From Candidatus Rokubacteria bacterium 13_1_40CM_68_15 (GTDB taxonomy: Bacteria > Methylomirabilota > Methylomirabilia > Rokubacteriales > CSP1-6), in assembly GCA_001917585.1 (NCBI GenBank), contig MNEG01000043.1, forward strand, positions 1 to 60,858: a stretch of 60,858 nt of DNA, given 5' to 3'. This document shows positions 9,006-18,170 of this stretch, in pieces. Position numbers and translations under genes: made by a program. Numbering within the stretch: position 1 is the first letter of the stretch; each line of letters begins with the position of its first letter. The notes beneath the pieces were generated by a model. It searched no databases. It had not been told where the DNA came from and worked only from the letters and a program-made list of their open reading frames with translations.

Positions 9006-9714
9006 GCGGATCGTCGACCCCGGCCTCGGCGAACCCCTTCTGGCGCAAGATGCAGGCATCGCAGACGCCACAGGGCTGATGATCCGGCCCCGGATCGTAA
9101 CAGCTCCAGGTCAGCGCGAGATCCACGCCCAGCTCACGAGCCCTGCGCACGATCTCGGCCTTGCCAAGCCGGATGAGCGGCGTGTGGATCGAGAACCGGC
9201 TCCGTTTCTCGACGCCGGCCTTCGTGGCCAGGTTCGCCATCACCTCGAAGGCGTGCACGTACTCGGGACGGCAGTCCGGGTAACCCGAGCTATCGAGGAC
9301 GTTCACGCCGATGAAGATGTCCTCGGCGCTCAGCGTCTCCGCCCACGCCAGCGCCAGCGACAGGAAGACGGTGTTGCGGGCCGGGACGTAGGTCACGGGG
9401 ATGTCCGTCATCGCGGCAGGCCGTCGGCCCTGGGGCAGGGCGACATCCGCGGTCAGGGCCGAGCCGCCGAAGCGACGAAGATCGACGGCGAGCACCACGT
9501 GATCACGCGCGCCGAGCGCGGCGGCCACGCGCGCGGCAGCGGCCAGCTCCACGCGGTGCCGCTGGCCGTAGTCGATGGTCAAGGCGTAGCAGGCGAACCC
9601 ATCGGCGCGCGCGCCGGCCATCACCGTCGTCGAGTCGAGGCCGCCGCTCAGCAGCACGACGGCCCGCCTGCCGTCCGCGACAGGATCGCGTTCGGATTCG
9701 CGCGTGACTTGCAT
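8992..9714 (-). CDS. queC: 7-cyano-7-deazaguanine synthase QueC
   Basis: A 240-residue enzyme that converts 7-carboxy-7-deazaguanine to preQ0 with ATP and ammonia, in the queuosine pathway. The ATP pyrophosphatase loop is [12 protein letters not shown] near residue 20. [24 protein letters not shown] and [17 protein letters not shown] follow. The zinc site is formed by cysteines in [19 protein letters not shown]. Its end overlaps the YyaL-family gene convergently by 14 bases. Other queuosine genes are not in the window. Confidence 0.95.
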   Translation of the reverse strand: MQVTRESERDPVADGRRAVVLLSGGLDSTTVMAGARADGFACYALTIDYGQRHRVELAAAARVAAALGARDHVVLAVDLRRFGGSALTADVALPQGRRPAAMTDIPVTYVPARNTVFLSLALAWAETLSAEDIFIGVNVLDSSGYPDCRPEYVHAFEVMANLATKAGVEKRSRFSIHTPLIRLGKAEIVRRARELGVDLALTWSCYDPGPDHQPCGVCDACILRQKGFAEAGVDDPLRRR

Positions 9715-9766
9715 CCACCGTCATCGTAGCCACTGACCAATAACCCCGCAACGTCGGAGGTGAATC

Positions 9767-10156
9767 ATGCCCGCCCACACGCAGATCCGCGCTCCGGGCC
9801 TCAGTGAGCCCATCAGCCATTATTCGGACGCCGTTCGGGCGGGTCACACCATCTATATCTCCGGACAGGCCAGTCTGGACGCCGACGGCCGGCTGGTCGG
9901 CCGGGGCGACGTCGTGGCCCAGACGCGCAAGGTGCTCGACAACATGAAGCTCGTGCTCGCCGCGGCCGGCGGGACGCTCGACGACGTGGTCAAGGTGACG
10001 GTCTATCTCGGCAACGTGGACGAGCGGCCCAAGGTCAACCAGGTCCGCCAGGAGTACTTCGGCGCCAACAGGCCGGCCAGCACCCTGATCGAGATCAGCC
10101 GGTTCGCCATGGACGGCATGCTCATCGAGATCGAGGCCGTGGCCGTCGTGCGATGA
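9767..10156 (+). CDS. Rid-family protein lacking the catalytic arginine
   Basis: A 129-residue YjgF/YER057c/UK114-fold protein with the trimer-forming pattern YISGQASLDADG, TRKVLDNMKLVLAAAGG and the C-terminal IEIEAVAV. RidA uses an arginine in the motif P-A-R-S to hydrolyse reactive enamines; here the equivalent stretch is RPASTLIEI, with serine in the arginine position. It therefore probably belongs to a Rid subgroup without standard imine deaminase activity. The promoter of the thiamine operon begins within 10 bases of its stop. An AGGTG ribosome site precedes the ATG. Confidence 0.85.
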   Translation: MPAHTQIRAPGLSEPISHYSDAVRAGHTIYISGQASLDADGRLVGRGDVVAQTRKVLDNMKLVLAAAGGTLDDVVKVTVYLGNVDERPKVNQVRQEYFGANRPASTLIEISRFAMDGMLIEIEAVAVVR

Positions 10157-10163
10157 CCGGCGG

Positions 10164-10172
10164 TGGTATACT
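10164..10172 (+). promoter_or_regulatory. Extended -10 promoter of the thiamine operon
   Basis: TGGTATACT is an extended -10 element (TGn plus TATACT, 5 of 6 matches to TATAAT). No good -35 box lies at the usual distance, which is common for extended -10 promoters. Transcription from about 10180 would begin exactly at the first stem of the TPP riboswitch. Confidence 0.55.
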
Positions 10173-10180
10173 CCGTTCGT

Positions 10181-10268
10181 CGTCGTGGGGGGAGGATTCC
10201 TGAGAACCGGGTGCGGCCCGGGACCCCTCGAACCTGATCTGGATAATCCCAGCGAAGGGAACACGGCG
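10181..10268 (+). ncRNA. TPP (THI element) riboswitch
   Basis: The conserved cores are present: CTGAGA in the first internal loop (from 10200) and ACCTGATCTGGATAATCCC followed by AGCGAAGGGA in the second arm. The closing stem P1 pairs CGTCGTG (10181-10187) with CACGGCG (10262-10268). Thiamine pyrophosphate binding should stabilise this fold and favour the terminator that follows, switching off thiS-thiG-thiE. Confidence 0.95.
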
Positions 10269-10274
10269 CCAGAC

Positions 10275-10316
10275 ACGGCCGCACCCGCTTTGTGGGCGCG
10301 GTCGTTTTGTTTTTTT
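10275..10316 (+). terminator. Riboswitch-controlled attenuator
   Basis: A GC-rich hairpin (ACGGCCGCACCC-type left arm at 10275-10286, right arm 10294-10305, with one mismatch and one G-U pair) is followed directly by a T-rich tract through 10316. It lies just after P1 of the TPP riboswitch and 18 bases before thiS, the classic position of an expression platform. Confidence 0.88.
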
Positions 10317-10334
10317 GGCCACCGGAGGGTCGGT

Positions 10335-10541
10335 GTGCGGATCACGGTGAACGGCAAGGCGATGGAGGTGGCGGATGGCCTCAGCATCGACGGCCTCCTC
10401 GCCAGCCTCGGCGTGAAGCGCGAGTTCACCGCCGTGGCCGTGAACCGCGAGATCGCGCGCCGCCACGAGTTCGAGTCCATCCGGCTCAAGGATGGGGACC
10501 GCGTCGAGGTGGTTCGGCCGATGGGTGGCGGTGCGAGGTGA
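10335..10541 (+). CDS. thiS: Sulfur carrier protein ThiS with a C-terminal Ala-Arg extension
   Basis: A 68-residue beta-grasp protein starting [12 protein letters not shown] and containing [13 protein letters not shown] and [14 protein letters not shown]. ThiS carries sulfur as a thiocarboxylate on its terminal glycine for thiazole synthesis. Here the Gly-Gly-Gly is followed by Ala-Arg before the stop codon, so the carrier would need trimming or a nonstandard terminus. GGAGG lies 6 bases before the GTG start. It is the first gene behind the TPP riboswitch and is followed closely by thiG. Confidence 0.93.
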   Translation: MRITVNGKAMEVADGLSIDGLLASLGVKREFTAVAVNREIARRHEFESIRLKDGDRVEVVRPMGGGAR

Positions 10542-10554
10542 GAGGAGGATAGCC

Positions 10555-11337
10555 ATGGACACGTCGCTTGTGATCGGAGGCAAGGAGTTCTCGTCGCGCC
10601 TGATCGTGGGCACCGGAAAATACGGGTCGCTCGACGTCATGCGGCAGGCCCACGAGGAATCGGGCGCGGAGATCGTCACCGTCGCCGTCCGCCGCGTGAG
10701 TCTACCGGGCAGCGGCGAGTCGATCCTCGACTACATCGACACCAAGCGCTTCACGCTGCTGCCGAACACCGCCGGCTGCTACACGGCGGACGAGGCGGTG
10801 CGCACGGCGTACCTGGCGCGCGAGGCCGGCCTCGGCGACCTCGTGAAGCTCGAAGTGATCGGTGATTCCCGCACGCTCTTCCCCGACGTTCAGGGTCTGC
10901 TCGACGCGACGAAGACCCTGGCGCGCGACGGCTTCGTAGTGATGCCGTACACGAACGACGATCCGGTCATGGCCAAGAAGCTGGAGGACGCGGGGGCGGC
11001 GGTGGTGATGCCGCTCGGTGCTCCCATCGGCTCCGGTCTCGGCATCCGGAACCCCTACAACATCAAGATCATCCTCGAGACGGTCTCCGTCCCGGTCATC
11101 GTCGACGCCGGCGTCGGTACGGCGTCGGACGCCGCGATCGCGATGGAGCTCGGCTGCGACGGCGTGCTGATGAACACCGCCATCGCTTCGGCGCGCGACG
11201 CGGTGGCGATGGCACGCGCGATGCGGCTGGCCGTCGAAGCCGGGCGGTTGGCCTACAAGGCCGGACGGATGCCGAAGAAGCTCTACGCGAGCGCGTCCTC
11301 GCCGCTCGAGGGCCTGCCCGATTGGTCCACGAGCTGA
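10555..11337 (+). CDS. thiG: Thiazole synthase ThiG
   Basis: A 260-residue TIM-barrel enzyme that joins deoxyxylulose 5-phosphate, dehydroglycine and ThiS-borne sulfur into the thiazole phosphate of thiamine. The Schiff-base lysine is K98 in LVKLEVIGD. Other family marks are [26 protein letters not shown] and [19 protein letters not shown] lies 6 bases before the ATG. Dehydroglycine in this operon would come from ThiO, encoded downstream, rather than from the anaerobic enzyme ThiH. Confidence 0.97.
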   Translation: MDTSLVIGGKEFSSRLIVGTGKYGSLDVMRQAHEESGAEIVTVAVRRVSLPGSGESILDYIDTKRFTLLPNTAGCYTADEAVRTAYLAREAGLGDLVKLEVIGDSRTLFPDVQGLLDATKTLARDGFVVMPYTNDDPVMAKKLEDAGAAVVMPLGAPIGSGLGIRNPYNIKIILETVSVPVIVDAGVGTASDAAIAMELGCDGVLMNTAIASARDAVAMARAMRLAVEAGRLAYKAGRMPKKLYASASSPLEGLPDWSTS

Positions 11338-11945
11338 GGCTCTGCCTCGTCACCGATCGCGCAGAGACGCGTGACCGCGATCTGATCGCCGTCGTCACGC
11401 AGTGCCTGTCCGCCGGCTTGCCGGCGGTGCAGGTGAGAGAGAAGGACCTGCCGCCGGCCGAAGTCGCCCGGCTCTGTCGCGCCCTCCGGCCGCTGACGGC
11501 CGCCCGCGGCGCGCTCCTGATCGTCAACGACCGTGTCGACATCGCCCTCGCCGTTGGGGCCGACGGTGTTCAGCGCACTTCGTCCTCGCTTTCCGTCGAC
11601 GACATGCGGAGAGCAGCGGACAAGCGCGTGAGGATCGGGGCCTCGGTGCACTCGATCGACGAGGCGGTCGGGGCCGAGGCGGCGGGAGCCGAATGGCTCT
11701 TCTTCGGTCCCGTGTACGACACGCCGTCCAAGCGCCGGTACGGCCCGCCTCAGGGCCTGTCGGCCCTCGAGCGCGTGGCGTCGGCCGTCGCGGTGCCGGT
11801 CATCGCCATCGGAGGTGTCACGCCCGAGCGTGTCGAAGACGTCAGGGCAGCGGGCGCTCACGGCGTCGCCGTGATCTCCGCGATCCTGGCGGCGGACTCG
11901 CCCGCCACCGCCACCCAGAGATTCCTCGACGCCCTCGGCAAATGA
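11322..11945 (+). CDS. thiE: Thiamine phosphate synthase ThiE
   Basis: A 207-residue TIM-barrel enzyme that condenses the pyrimidine diphosphate with thiazole phosphate. It shows [26 protein letters not shown], the diphosphate loop [10 protein letters not shown] and the phosphate-binding [11 protein letters not shown]. The only plausible start is TTG inside the end of thiG (16-base overlap), so translation is probably coupled. It completes the riboswitch-controlled set. Confidence 0.95.
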   Translation: MVHELRLCLVTDRAETRDRDLIAVVTQCLSAGLPAVQVREKDLPPAEVARLCRALRPLTAARGALLIVNDRVDIALAVGADGVQRTSSSLSVDDMRRAADKRVRIGASVHSIDEAVGAEAAGAEWLFFGPVYDTPSKRRYGPPQGLSALERVASAVAVPVIAIGGVTPERVEDVRAAGAHGVAVISAILAADSPATATQRFLDALGK

Positions 11946-12045
11946 GTTCCATGTCAATCAATCGGCGAAAAGGACGCAGCTCCGTGCACCTAGCGCTCGC
12001 CACCTACGGTTCGAGGCGAGCACACGCCACCCGCTACAACAAATC

Positions 12046-13155
12046 ATGAAAGTTCTAGTTGTCGGAGGCGGAATTATCGGATGCGCGACGGCGTATGAGC
12101 TGGCAAAGGCCGGCTGCGCCGTCACCCTGCTCGAGCGATCCACACCAGGCGCCGAGGCCTCGGGCGCCGCCGCCGGGCTGCTGGCGCCGCTGGGCGACTC
12201 CTCCGCGGCGTTCCGCGATCTGGCCGTCGCCAGCTGGCGGCTCTATCCCGGCGTTGCGCGCGAGCTGCGGGAGCGCACGGGAATCGACGTGGAGCACGTC
12301 ACCCGCGGCACGATCTATCCGCTCTACACCGCCGACGACGTTCGCCAGGCCGAAGAGCTCGCGCGGGGTGCCAGGGGGCTCGACCTCGGCGTGGAGGCGT
12401 GGGACCGCGGTGACGTGCACGCCCACGAGCCGGCGCTCTCGTCGAAGGTCGGCGGTGCGATGTTCGTCCGCGGCGACCACTGGGTCAACAACCAGCGCCT
12501 GGTCGTCGCCTATGCGCAGGCCGCGGTCACTGCCGGCGTCAGCCTCATCACAGGCTGCGGAGTCTCGCGGGTGCTCGTGGAGGACGGCCGCACCAGCGGC
12601 GTCATCGCCGAGGGCGAACGGCACGACGCCGACGTCGTCGTGCTCGCCGCCGGGGCATGGACGTCCGCGCTGGCCTCGTCGTTCGGGGCGCGGCTGCCGG
12701 TGGAGCCCCGGCGCGGTCAGATGCTGGCGCTCACTCACGTCCCGCCCGTGATCACGCACGCGATCCACGCCGAGGACGTTTATCTCGTTCCGCGACCCTC
12801 CGGCGAGCTTCTCGTCGGCGCGACCGTGGAGCGTGTGGGCTTCCAGCGCGCCGTCACGGCCCTCGGCATGTCGAGCCTGCTCCAGGCAGCGATCGACCTC
12901 GTTCCCGCGCTGGGCGGCCTGCCGATCAGCCGGACCTGGTTCGGCTTCCGACCCTGGGCGCCCGACAGCATGCCCATCCTCGGGCCGTGGCCGGGAATCG
13001 AGGGCCTGTGGGTCGCCACCGCGCACTTCCGGAATGGTATTCTCCTGGCGCCGATCACGGCCAGGGTGATGACCGAGTGGATCGTCACCGGGAAGACTCC
13101 GCTGCCACTCGAGGATTTTCTTCCGAACCGCTTCCTAACGAGGCGCCAGACATGA
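12046..13155 (+). CDS. thiO: Glycine oxidase ThiO
   Basis: A 369-residue FAD enzyme of the DAO family. The N-terminal dinucleotide fold is VLVVGGGIIGCATAYELAK, with the ribose-binding Glu in LLERS. FAD-domain pieces GLLAPL and WFGFRPWAPDSMPILG, and the end HFRNGILLAPITA, match ThiO. It oxidises glycine to the imine used by ThiG with oxygen, which points to aerobic thiamine synthesis. It lies 100 bases after thiE with no ribosome site before the ATG, and overlaps the next gene by four bases. Confidence 0.92.
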   Translation: MKVLVVGGGIIGCATAYELAKAGCAVTLLERSTPGAEASGAAAGLLAPLGDSSAAFRDLAVASWRLYPGVARELRERTGIDVEHVTRGTIYPLYTADDVRQAEELARGARGLDLGVEAWDRGDVHAHEPALSSKVGGAMFVRGDHWVNNQRLVVAYAQAAVTAGVSLITGCGVSRVLVEDGRTSGVIAEGERHDADVVVLAAGAWTSALASSFGARLPVEPRRGQMLALTHVPPVITHAIHAEDVYLVPRPSGELLVGATVERVGFQRAVTALGMSSLLQAAIDLVPALGGLPISRTWFGFRPWAPDSMPILGPWPGIEGLWVATAHFRNGILLAPITARVMTEWIVTGKTPLPLEDFLPNRFLTRRQT

Positions 13156-14477
13156 CCAGAGACGACCTCAAGCGCGACGTCTGGCAGGCGATTGACCGGC
13201 GCCGGGACGAGATCATCGCCCTCGGCGAACAGATCCGGCGTCATCCTGAGCTCGGCTTCAAGGAGTTCAAGACCTCTCGGATCGTGGAGGACACGCTGGC
13301 CAAGCTCGGGCTCTCGCCCCGCAGCGGTCTCGCCCTCACCGGGGTGCGCGCCGATCTCGCCGGTCGCGCCGGCGATGGGCCGACCTTCGCGCTGCTCGGC
13401 GAGCTCGATGCTCTCGTCGTCGCCGGTCATCCCGACGCCGACCCGGCGACGGGCGCCGCTCACGCGTGCGGCCACAATGCACAGATCGCCGGTTTGCTCG
13501 GCGCGGCCATGGGATTGATCGACGCCCGCGCCGCCGCCCATCTCGCCGGACGGCTCGTCTTCTTTGCGGTGCCCGCCGAGGAGTACGGCGACATCGAATG
13601 GCGGGTGAGCCAGGCGCGGGCGGGCAAGCTCGAGTTCCTGGGCGGCAAGCCGGAGCTGCTGCGCCTCGGCCACTTCGACGACGTCGATCTCGCGATGATG
13701 ATTCACACCACCGCGCGGCCCGAGGACGGCAAGGCTGGGGTGCCGGGGTCCAACAACGGCTGCATCGTGAAGACCGTTCGCTACGTCGGACGGGCGGCGC
13801 ATGCCGGCGGAGCGCCGTGGATGGGCGTGAATGCGCTCTACGCCGCGCAGATCGCGCTCGCCGCCATCAACGCGATCCGAGAGACGTTTCGCGACGAGGA
13901 CACGATCCGCGTCCATCCGATCATCACTCACGGGGGATCGCAGGTGAACGTGATCCCGGGCGACGTGAGGCTCGAGACCTACGTCCGGGGCCGCTCGGTG
14001 GAGGCCATCCTCGACGCGAACGTCAAGGTCGACCGCGCCCTGCGCGCGGGCGCGCTCGCGCTCGGCGCCACCGTCGAGATCGAGACGCTGCCCGGGTACA
14101 TGCCCATGCACTGCGACGCCACGATGGCCGCCCACTTCAAGCAGACGATGACACGCCTGGTGGGCGAGGAGCACTACCGGCAGATCGGCCATCGCACGGG
14201 CTCCACCGACATGGGCGACCTCTCCCAGGTGATGCCGGTGCTCCATCCGTACATCGGCGGCGCCCGCGGGAGCGGTCACGGCGCCGATTTCGAGATCGCG
14301 GACACGGCGCTCGCCTACGTCGCACCGGCCAAGGCGCTGGCGGCGATGGCCATCGACATGCTCGCCGACGGCGCCGCCGGCGCTCGCGAGGTGGTCGGCG
14401 CCCGGCCGCCGATGACCCGCGAGCACTACCTCTCTTTCCAGCGTGGGATCGCCCGACGCGAGGTGTACGAGGCCTGA
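13152..14477 (+). CDS. M20-family amidohydrolase (AbgB-like)
   Basis: A 441-residue M20D-type metallo-amidohydrolase. Metal ligands are seen in HACGHN and VPAEEYGD (Glu-Glu), with a dimerisation domain in the middle (VGRAAHAGGAPWMGVNAL). The late segment TGSTDMGDLSQVMP and the final HGADFEIADTALAYV are typical of aminobenzoyl-glutamate hydrolase-like proteins. The substrate is likely an N-acyl or folate-breakdown amide; this is inferred only from the family. Its ATG overlaps the thiO stop (ATGA), so it is cotranslated with the thiamine gene. Confidence 0.88.
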   Translation: MTRDDLKRDVWQAIDRRRDEIIALGEQIRRHPELGFKEFKTSRIVEDTLAKLGLSPRSGLALTGVRADLAGRAGDGPTFALLGELDALVVAGHPDADPATGAAHACGHNAQIAGLLGAAMGLIDARAAAHLAGRLVFFAVPAEEYGDIEWRVSQARAGKLEFLGGKPELLRLGHFDDVDLAMMIHTTARPEDGKAGVPGSNNGCIVKTVRYVGRAAHAGGAPWMGVNALYAAQIALAAINAIRETFRDEDTIRVHPIITHGGSQVNVIPGDVRLETYVRGRSVEAILDANVKVDRALRAGALALGATVEIETLPGYMPMHCDATMAAHFKQTMTRLVGEEHYRQIGHRTGSTDMGDLSQVMPVLHPYIGGARGSGHGADFEIADTALAYVAPAKALAAMAIDMLADGAAGAREVVGARPPMTREHYLSFQRGIARREVYEA

Positions 14478-14481
14478 CCGC

Positions 14482-15285
14482 GTGTACGGCAAGACGGGCG
14501 TCGACTTCCCTCAGCGCATCGTGTGCCTGACCGCCGAGACCGCGGAGATCGCGCACGTGCTCGGAGCCGGCGGACGCGTGGTCGGGGTCCCCGGCACCGC
14601 GCGTCGGCCCGACGCGGTCCGGGAGAAGGCCAGAGTCGGCGGCTTCACGACGTTCAGGATCGACAAGATCCTCGAGCTCCAGCCCGATCTCGTACTCGGC
14701 TTTTCCGATCTGCAGAAGGACGTCATGCGCGAGCTGATCGGCAGCGGCATCGCGGTGCTGTGCACGAATCAGCGCTCGTTCGAGGACGTGCTGAGGACGA
14801 TTCTGATGATCGGCGGCGCACTGGGATGCGAGCCGGCCGCGCGCGCCCTCGTCCAGGACCTCCGGGACGAGGTCAAGCAGGTTCGCGAGTACTCCAGCGT
14901 GTGGCCCGACCGTCCGCGCGTCTACTTCGAGGAGTGGCACGATCCGCTCATCACCGGCATTCGCTGGGTCTCGGAGCTCATCGAGATCGCGGGTGGCCGC
15001 GACGTCTTCGCCGAGCTACGCGACCGCCCGATCGCGAGCCAGCGTATCGTTGCGTCCGAGGAAGTGGTCCGGCGCGATCCCGAGATCATCCTGGCGTCCT
15101 GGTGTGGCAAGCCCGTGGACCGCGATGGCATCGCCCGCCGACCCGGCTGGCAGGGGATGACGGCGGTGAAGCGCGGCCAGATCCACGAGCTCGACGGCAG
15201 CGACGTGCTGTCACCCGGGCCGTCGCTGGTGATCGGACTGAGACAGATCCACGACATCGTCCAGAACTTTCAGGCCGCCGCCTAG
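14482..15285 (+). CDS. Cobalamin/iron-type periplasmic-binding-fold protein without signal peptide
   Basis: A 267-residue BtuF/FecB-fold protein (RIVCLTAETAEIAHVLGAGG; LQPDLVLGFSDLQKDV; a long central helix; SPGPSLVIGLRQIHDIV). Such proteins usually deliver cobalamin or siderophores to an ABC importer, but this one begins at GTG with no signal peptide or lipobox and no transporter genes nearby. It may be a cytoplasmic derivative or be exported by other means. It starts 4 bases after the amidohydrolase stop, placing it at the end of the thiO operon. The ligand is unknown. Confidence 0.82.
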   Translation: MYGKTGVDFPQRIVCLTAETAEIAHVLGAGGRVVGVPGTARRPDAVREKARVGGFTTFRIDKILELQPDLVLGFSDLQKDVMRELIGSGIAVLCTNQRSFEDVLRTILMIGGALGCEPAARALVQDLRDEVKQVREYSSVWPDRPRVYFEEWHDPLITGIRWVSELIEIAGGRDVFAELRDRPIASQRIVASEEVVRRDPEIILASWCGKPVDRDGIARRPGWQGMTAVKRGQIHELDGSDVLSPGPSLVIGLRQIHDIVQNFQAAA

Positions 15286-15369
15286 AAGCGTAAGATCGAA
15301 GGTAGCTTCTGCCGCAGCCTCAAAAAACTTTGGCCCTGACGGGCCCGCAGCTACGATTGGAGCCGCCGC

Positions 15370-16815
15370 ATGGTTGATCTCGTCCCCGCGCGTCCCGAGG
15401 CCTTCTTTGCCGATCGCTTCAACATCACCTCCTCGACCATCGATCGCCTGCTCGGCTCCGCCCTCCGCGGCAAGGTGGACGATGCCGACATCTATCTCGA
15501 GTACCGCATCACCGAGGAGCTGGTGCTGGAGGAGGGTGCCGTCAAGAAGGCGTCGCGGCACGTGAGCCAGGGGGCGGGTGTCCGCGCCCAGGCCGGCACG
15601 CGTACCGGCTACGCCCACACTGACGACATCTCGATCAAGAACCTGGAAGAGGCGGCCCGCCAGGCGCGGGCCATCGCGACCGACGCGAGCGCTTCGGCGG
15701 TCGTGGCAGTGCCGAACGGCAGACCGCACGATCTCTACGCGCTGAGCGAGACGCCGGTCGCGGCCGACCTCACGCGCAAGCTCGATCTGCTGCGCGCCGC
15801 CGATCGGGTCGCGCGCGCCGCCGATCCCCGAGTTCGTCAAGTCATCGCGAGCGTCACCAGCGAGGACGTGATCGTGTTCGTCGTGACCGCCGCCGGCTGG
15901 ACGGTCGGCGACCTCCGGCCGCTCACGCGCCTGAACGTCACCGTCATCGCGGAGGACGAGGGCAAGCGGGAGATCGGGAGCTATGGCGGCGGCGGCCGTG
16001 TGGCCTTCGACTGGTTCCTCGAGGACAACCGCTGGGAGCGCTTTGCGCGCGAGGCAGCGCGCCAGGCCGGGCTCAAGCTCGCCGCCGTCGACGCGCCGGC
16101 CGGAACGATGACGGTCGTGCTGGGTCCGGGCTGGCCGGGCATTCTCCTCCACGAAGCGATCGGCCACGGCCTCGAAGGGGACTTCAACCGCAAGGGTGTG
16201 TCGGCCTTCGCCGGCCGCCTCGGGCAGAAGGTCGCCTCCGAGCTCGTCACGGTGGTCGACGACGGAACGATCGCGAATCGCCGCGGTTCTCTGAACGTCG
16301 ACGACGAGGGCACGCCGACGTCGCGCAACGTCCTCATCTATCGCGGCGTGCTGTGCAGCTACATGCAGGACAAGCTCAACGCCCGGCTCATGGGCATGAA
16401 GGCAACCGGGAACGGACGCCGCGAGTCGTACGCCTATCCGCCCATGCCGCGCATGACGAACACGTTCATGCTGGCCGGCGAGGAGGCGCCCGAGGACATC
16501 GTGCGCTCCGTCAAGCACGGCCTCTACGCCGTCGCGTTCGGCGGCGGCCAGGTCGACATCACCAGCGGCAAGTTCGTCTTCTCGGCGAGCGAGGCCTACC
16601 TGATCGAGGACGGCCGGGTGACCGCACCGGTCAAGGGCGCGACGCTCATCGGCAATGGGCCCGACGCGCTCACGCGCGTCACCCGCGTCGGCCACGACCT
16701 GAAGCTCGACGAGGGGATCGGCACGTGTGGCAAGGACGGCCAGTCGGTCCCCGTGGGCGTCGGCCTGCCCACGATTCGCATCGACGCGATGACCGTCGGC
16801 GGGACGCAGGTGTGA
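15370..16815 (+). CDS. tldD: Metalloprotease TldD
   Basis: A 481-residue TldD/PmbA-family protein with the zinc motif HEAIGH at residues 261-266 (LLHEAIGHGLEGDF). The end GTCGKDGQSVPVGVGLPTIR is characteristic. TldD and TldE form a heterodimeric protease that degrades or matures small, often modified, peptides inside the cell. The next gene overlaps by four bases and supplies TldE. A second, divergent TldD/TldE pair lies at 37-41 kb. Confidence 0.95.
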   Translation: MVDLVPARPEAFFADRFNITSSTIDRLLGSALRGKVDDADIYLEYRITEELVLEEGAVKKASRHVSQGAGVRAQAGTRTGYAHTDDISIKNLEEAARQARAIATDASASAVVAVPNGRPHDLYALSETPVAADLTRKLDLLRAADRVARAADPRVRQVIASVTSEDVIVFVVTAAGWTVGDLRPLTRLNVTVIAEDEGKREIGSYGGGGRVAFDWFLEDNRWERFAREAARQAGLKLAAVDAPAGTMTVVLGPGWPGILLHEAIGHGLEGDFNRKGVSAFAGRLGQKVASELVTVVDDGTIANRRGSLNVDDEGTPTSRNVLIYRGVLCSYMQDKLNARLMGMKATGNGRRESYAYPPMPRMTNTFMLAGEEAPEDIVRSVKHGLYAVAFGGGQVDITSGKFVFSASEAYLIEDGRVTAPVKGATLIGNGPDALTRVTRVGHDLKLDEGIGTCGKDGQSVPVGVGLPTIRIDAMTVGGTQV

Positions 16816-18158
16816 GCGGAATCGACGCCGACCTCCTCGTCTCGGTTCTGAAGCGCGCGACCGGGCTCGGTGCCACGGCCGCCGACGGTTTCCTGGTCGA
16901 CGAGCGCCACTTCAGCGCCACCGTGCGGCTCGGCGAGGTCGACACGGTGACGCACTCGCACGATCAACGGCTGTCGCTGCGCGTCTTCGCCGGCCGCGCC
17001 TCCGCCGCGGCCTCGACCTCGGATCTCTCGCCCGATTCGCTCGAGCGTGTGGTGGCGGAGGCGACCCGGCTCGCCAAGATCACCGCCGAGGATCCTCACG
17101 CCGGACTTCCCGATCCGGCCGAGCTCACGACGTCGATCCCGGATCTCGATCTCGCGGACGCCGGTGGCCACGATCTGGCTCCCGAAGCCAAGATCGACAT
17201 CGCGCGCCGCGCCGAGGCCGCCGCGCTGGCCGCTGACCCGCGCGTGACGAATTCCGAGGGCGCCGAGTTCTGGGATCGCCAGGCGCGTTACGCGTACGCG
17301 ACGTCATCGGGATTCGCCGGCGGCTATCGGACGTCGAGCTTCGGGATCACGGCCTCTCCCGTGGCCGCACAGAACGGCGAGATGCAGCGCGACGCCTGGT
17401 ACACGACGGCTCGCAAGCGGGCGGCGCTCGACGATCCTGCCGCAGTCGGCCGAACCGCGGCCGCGCGTGCCGTGCGGCGGCTCGGGGCGCGGAAGGTCAA
17501 GACGACCGAGGTTCCGGTGATCTTCGATCCGGAGACCGCGGCGACGCTCGTCCGCGCGATTGCATCGGCGGCCGCGGGGCCCAGCCTCTATCGCCGGGCT
17601 TCGTTCCTGCTCGACCGGCTGGGCACGAAGATCGCGGCACCCTCGGTCACGATCGTGGACGACGGACTCCGGCCGGGTGGACTCGGGTCGCGGCCGTTCG
17701 ACGGTGAGGGATTGGCGACGCGCCGGACCGTCCTCGTCAGCGAGGGCGTCTTACAGTCGTACCTCCTCGACAGCTACAGCGCGCGCAAGCTTGGCCTGGC
17801 CTCCACGCACCATGCCGCCCGCGACGGCGCCGGCGTCACCGTGGCCACGACCAATCTCATGCTCCTGCCCGGGTCGGCCCGCCCGGAGGACTTGATCGCC
17901 TCCGTGCGCGAGGGGTTCTACGTCACCGAGCTGATCGGTTTCGGGGTCAACGGCGTCACCGGAGACTACTCGCGAGGCGCCGTCGGTCTCTGGATCGAGA
18001 ACGGCGCGTTCGCGTATCCGGTTGAGGAAGTGACGATCGCCGGCAACCTGCTCGACATGCTCGCCCGGGTGGACGGCATCGGCAACGACCTCGTGCTGCG
18101 CGATCGGACCGCCGCGCCCACCGTGAAGATCGCGCGCATGGTCGTCGCCGGCGACTAG
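16812..18158 (+). CDS. tldE: TldE/PmbA subunit
   Basis: A 448-residue partner of TldD in the same superfamily but without a HExxH motif, as expected for the non-catalytic subunit. Typical segments are SFLLDRLGTKIAAPSVTIVD, GEGLATRRTVLVSEGVLQSY, and GFYVTELIGFGVNGVTGDYS, plus IENGAFAYPVEEVTIAGNL near the end. The GTG start overlaps the tldD stop (GTGA), so the two subunits are made together. Confidence 0.95.
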   Translation: MSGIDADLLVSVLKRATGLGATAADGFLVDERHFSATVRLGEVDTVTHSHDQRLSLRVFAGRASAAASTSDLSPDSLERVVAEATRLAKITAEDPHAGLPDPAELTTSIPDLDLADAGGHDLAPEAKIDIARRAEAAALAADPRVTNSEGAEFWDRQARYAYATSSGFAGGYRTSSFGITASPVAAQNGEMQRDAWYTTARKRAALDDPAAVGRTAAARAVRRLGARKVKTTEVPVIFDPETAATLVRAIASAAAGPSLYRRASFLLDRLGTKIAAPSVTIVDDGLRPGGLGSRPFDGEGLATRRTVLVSEGVLQSYLLDSYSARKLGLASTHHAARDGAGVTVATTNLMLLPGSARPEDLIASVREGFYVTELIGFGVNGVTGDYSRGAVGLWIENGAFAYPVEEVTIAGNLLDMLARVDGIGNDLVLRDRTAAPTVKIARMVVAGD

Positions 18159-18170
18159 ACCGCTGGCCGC

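Noticed and set aside
12780..14492. A 570-codon minus-strand frame opposite thiO and the amidohydrolase
   Set aside because: It mirrors two certain genes and shows no recognisable motif.
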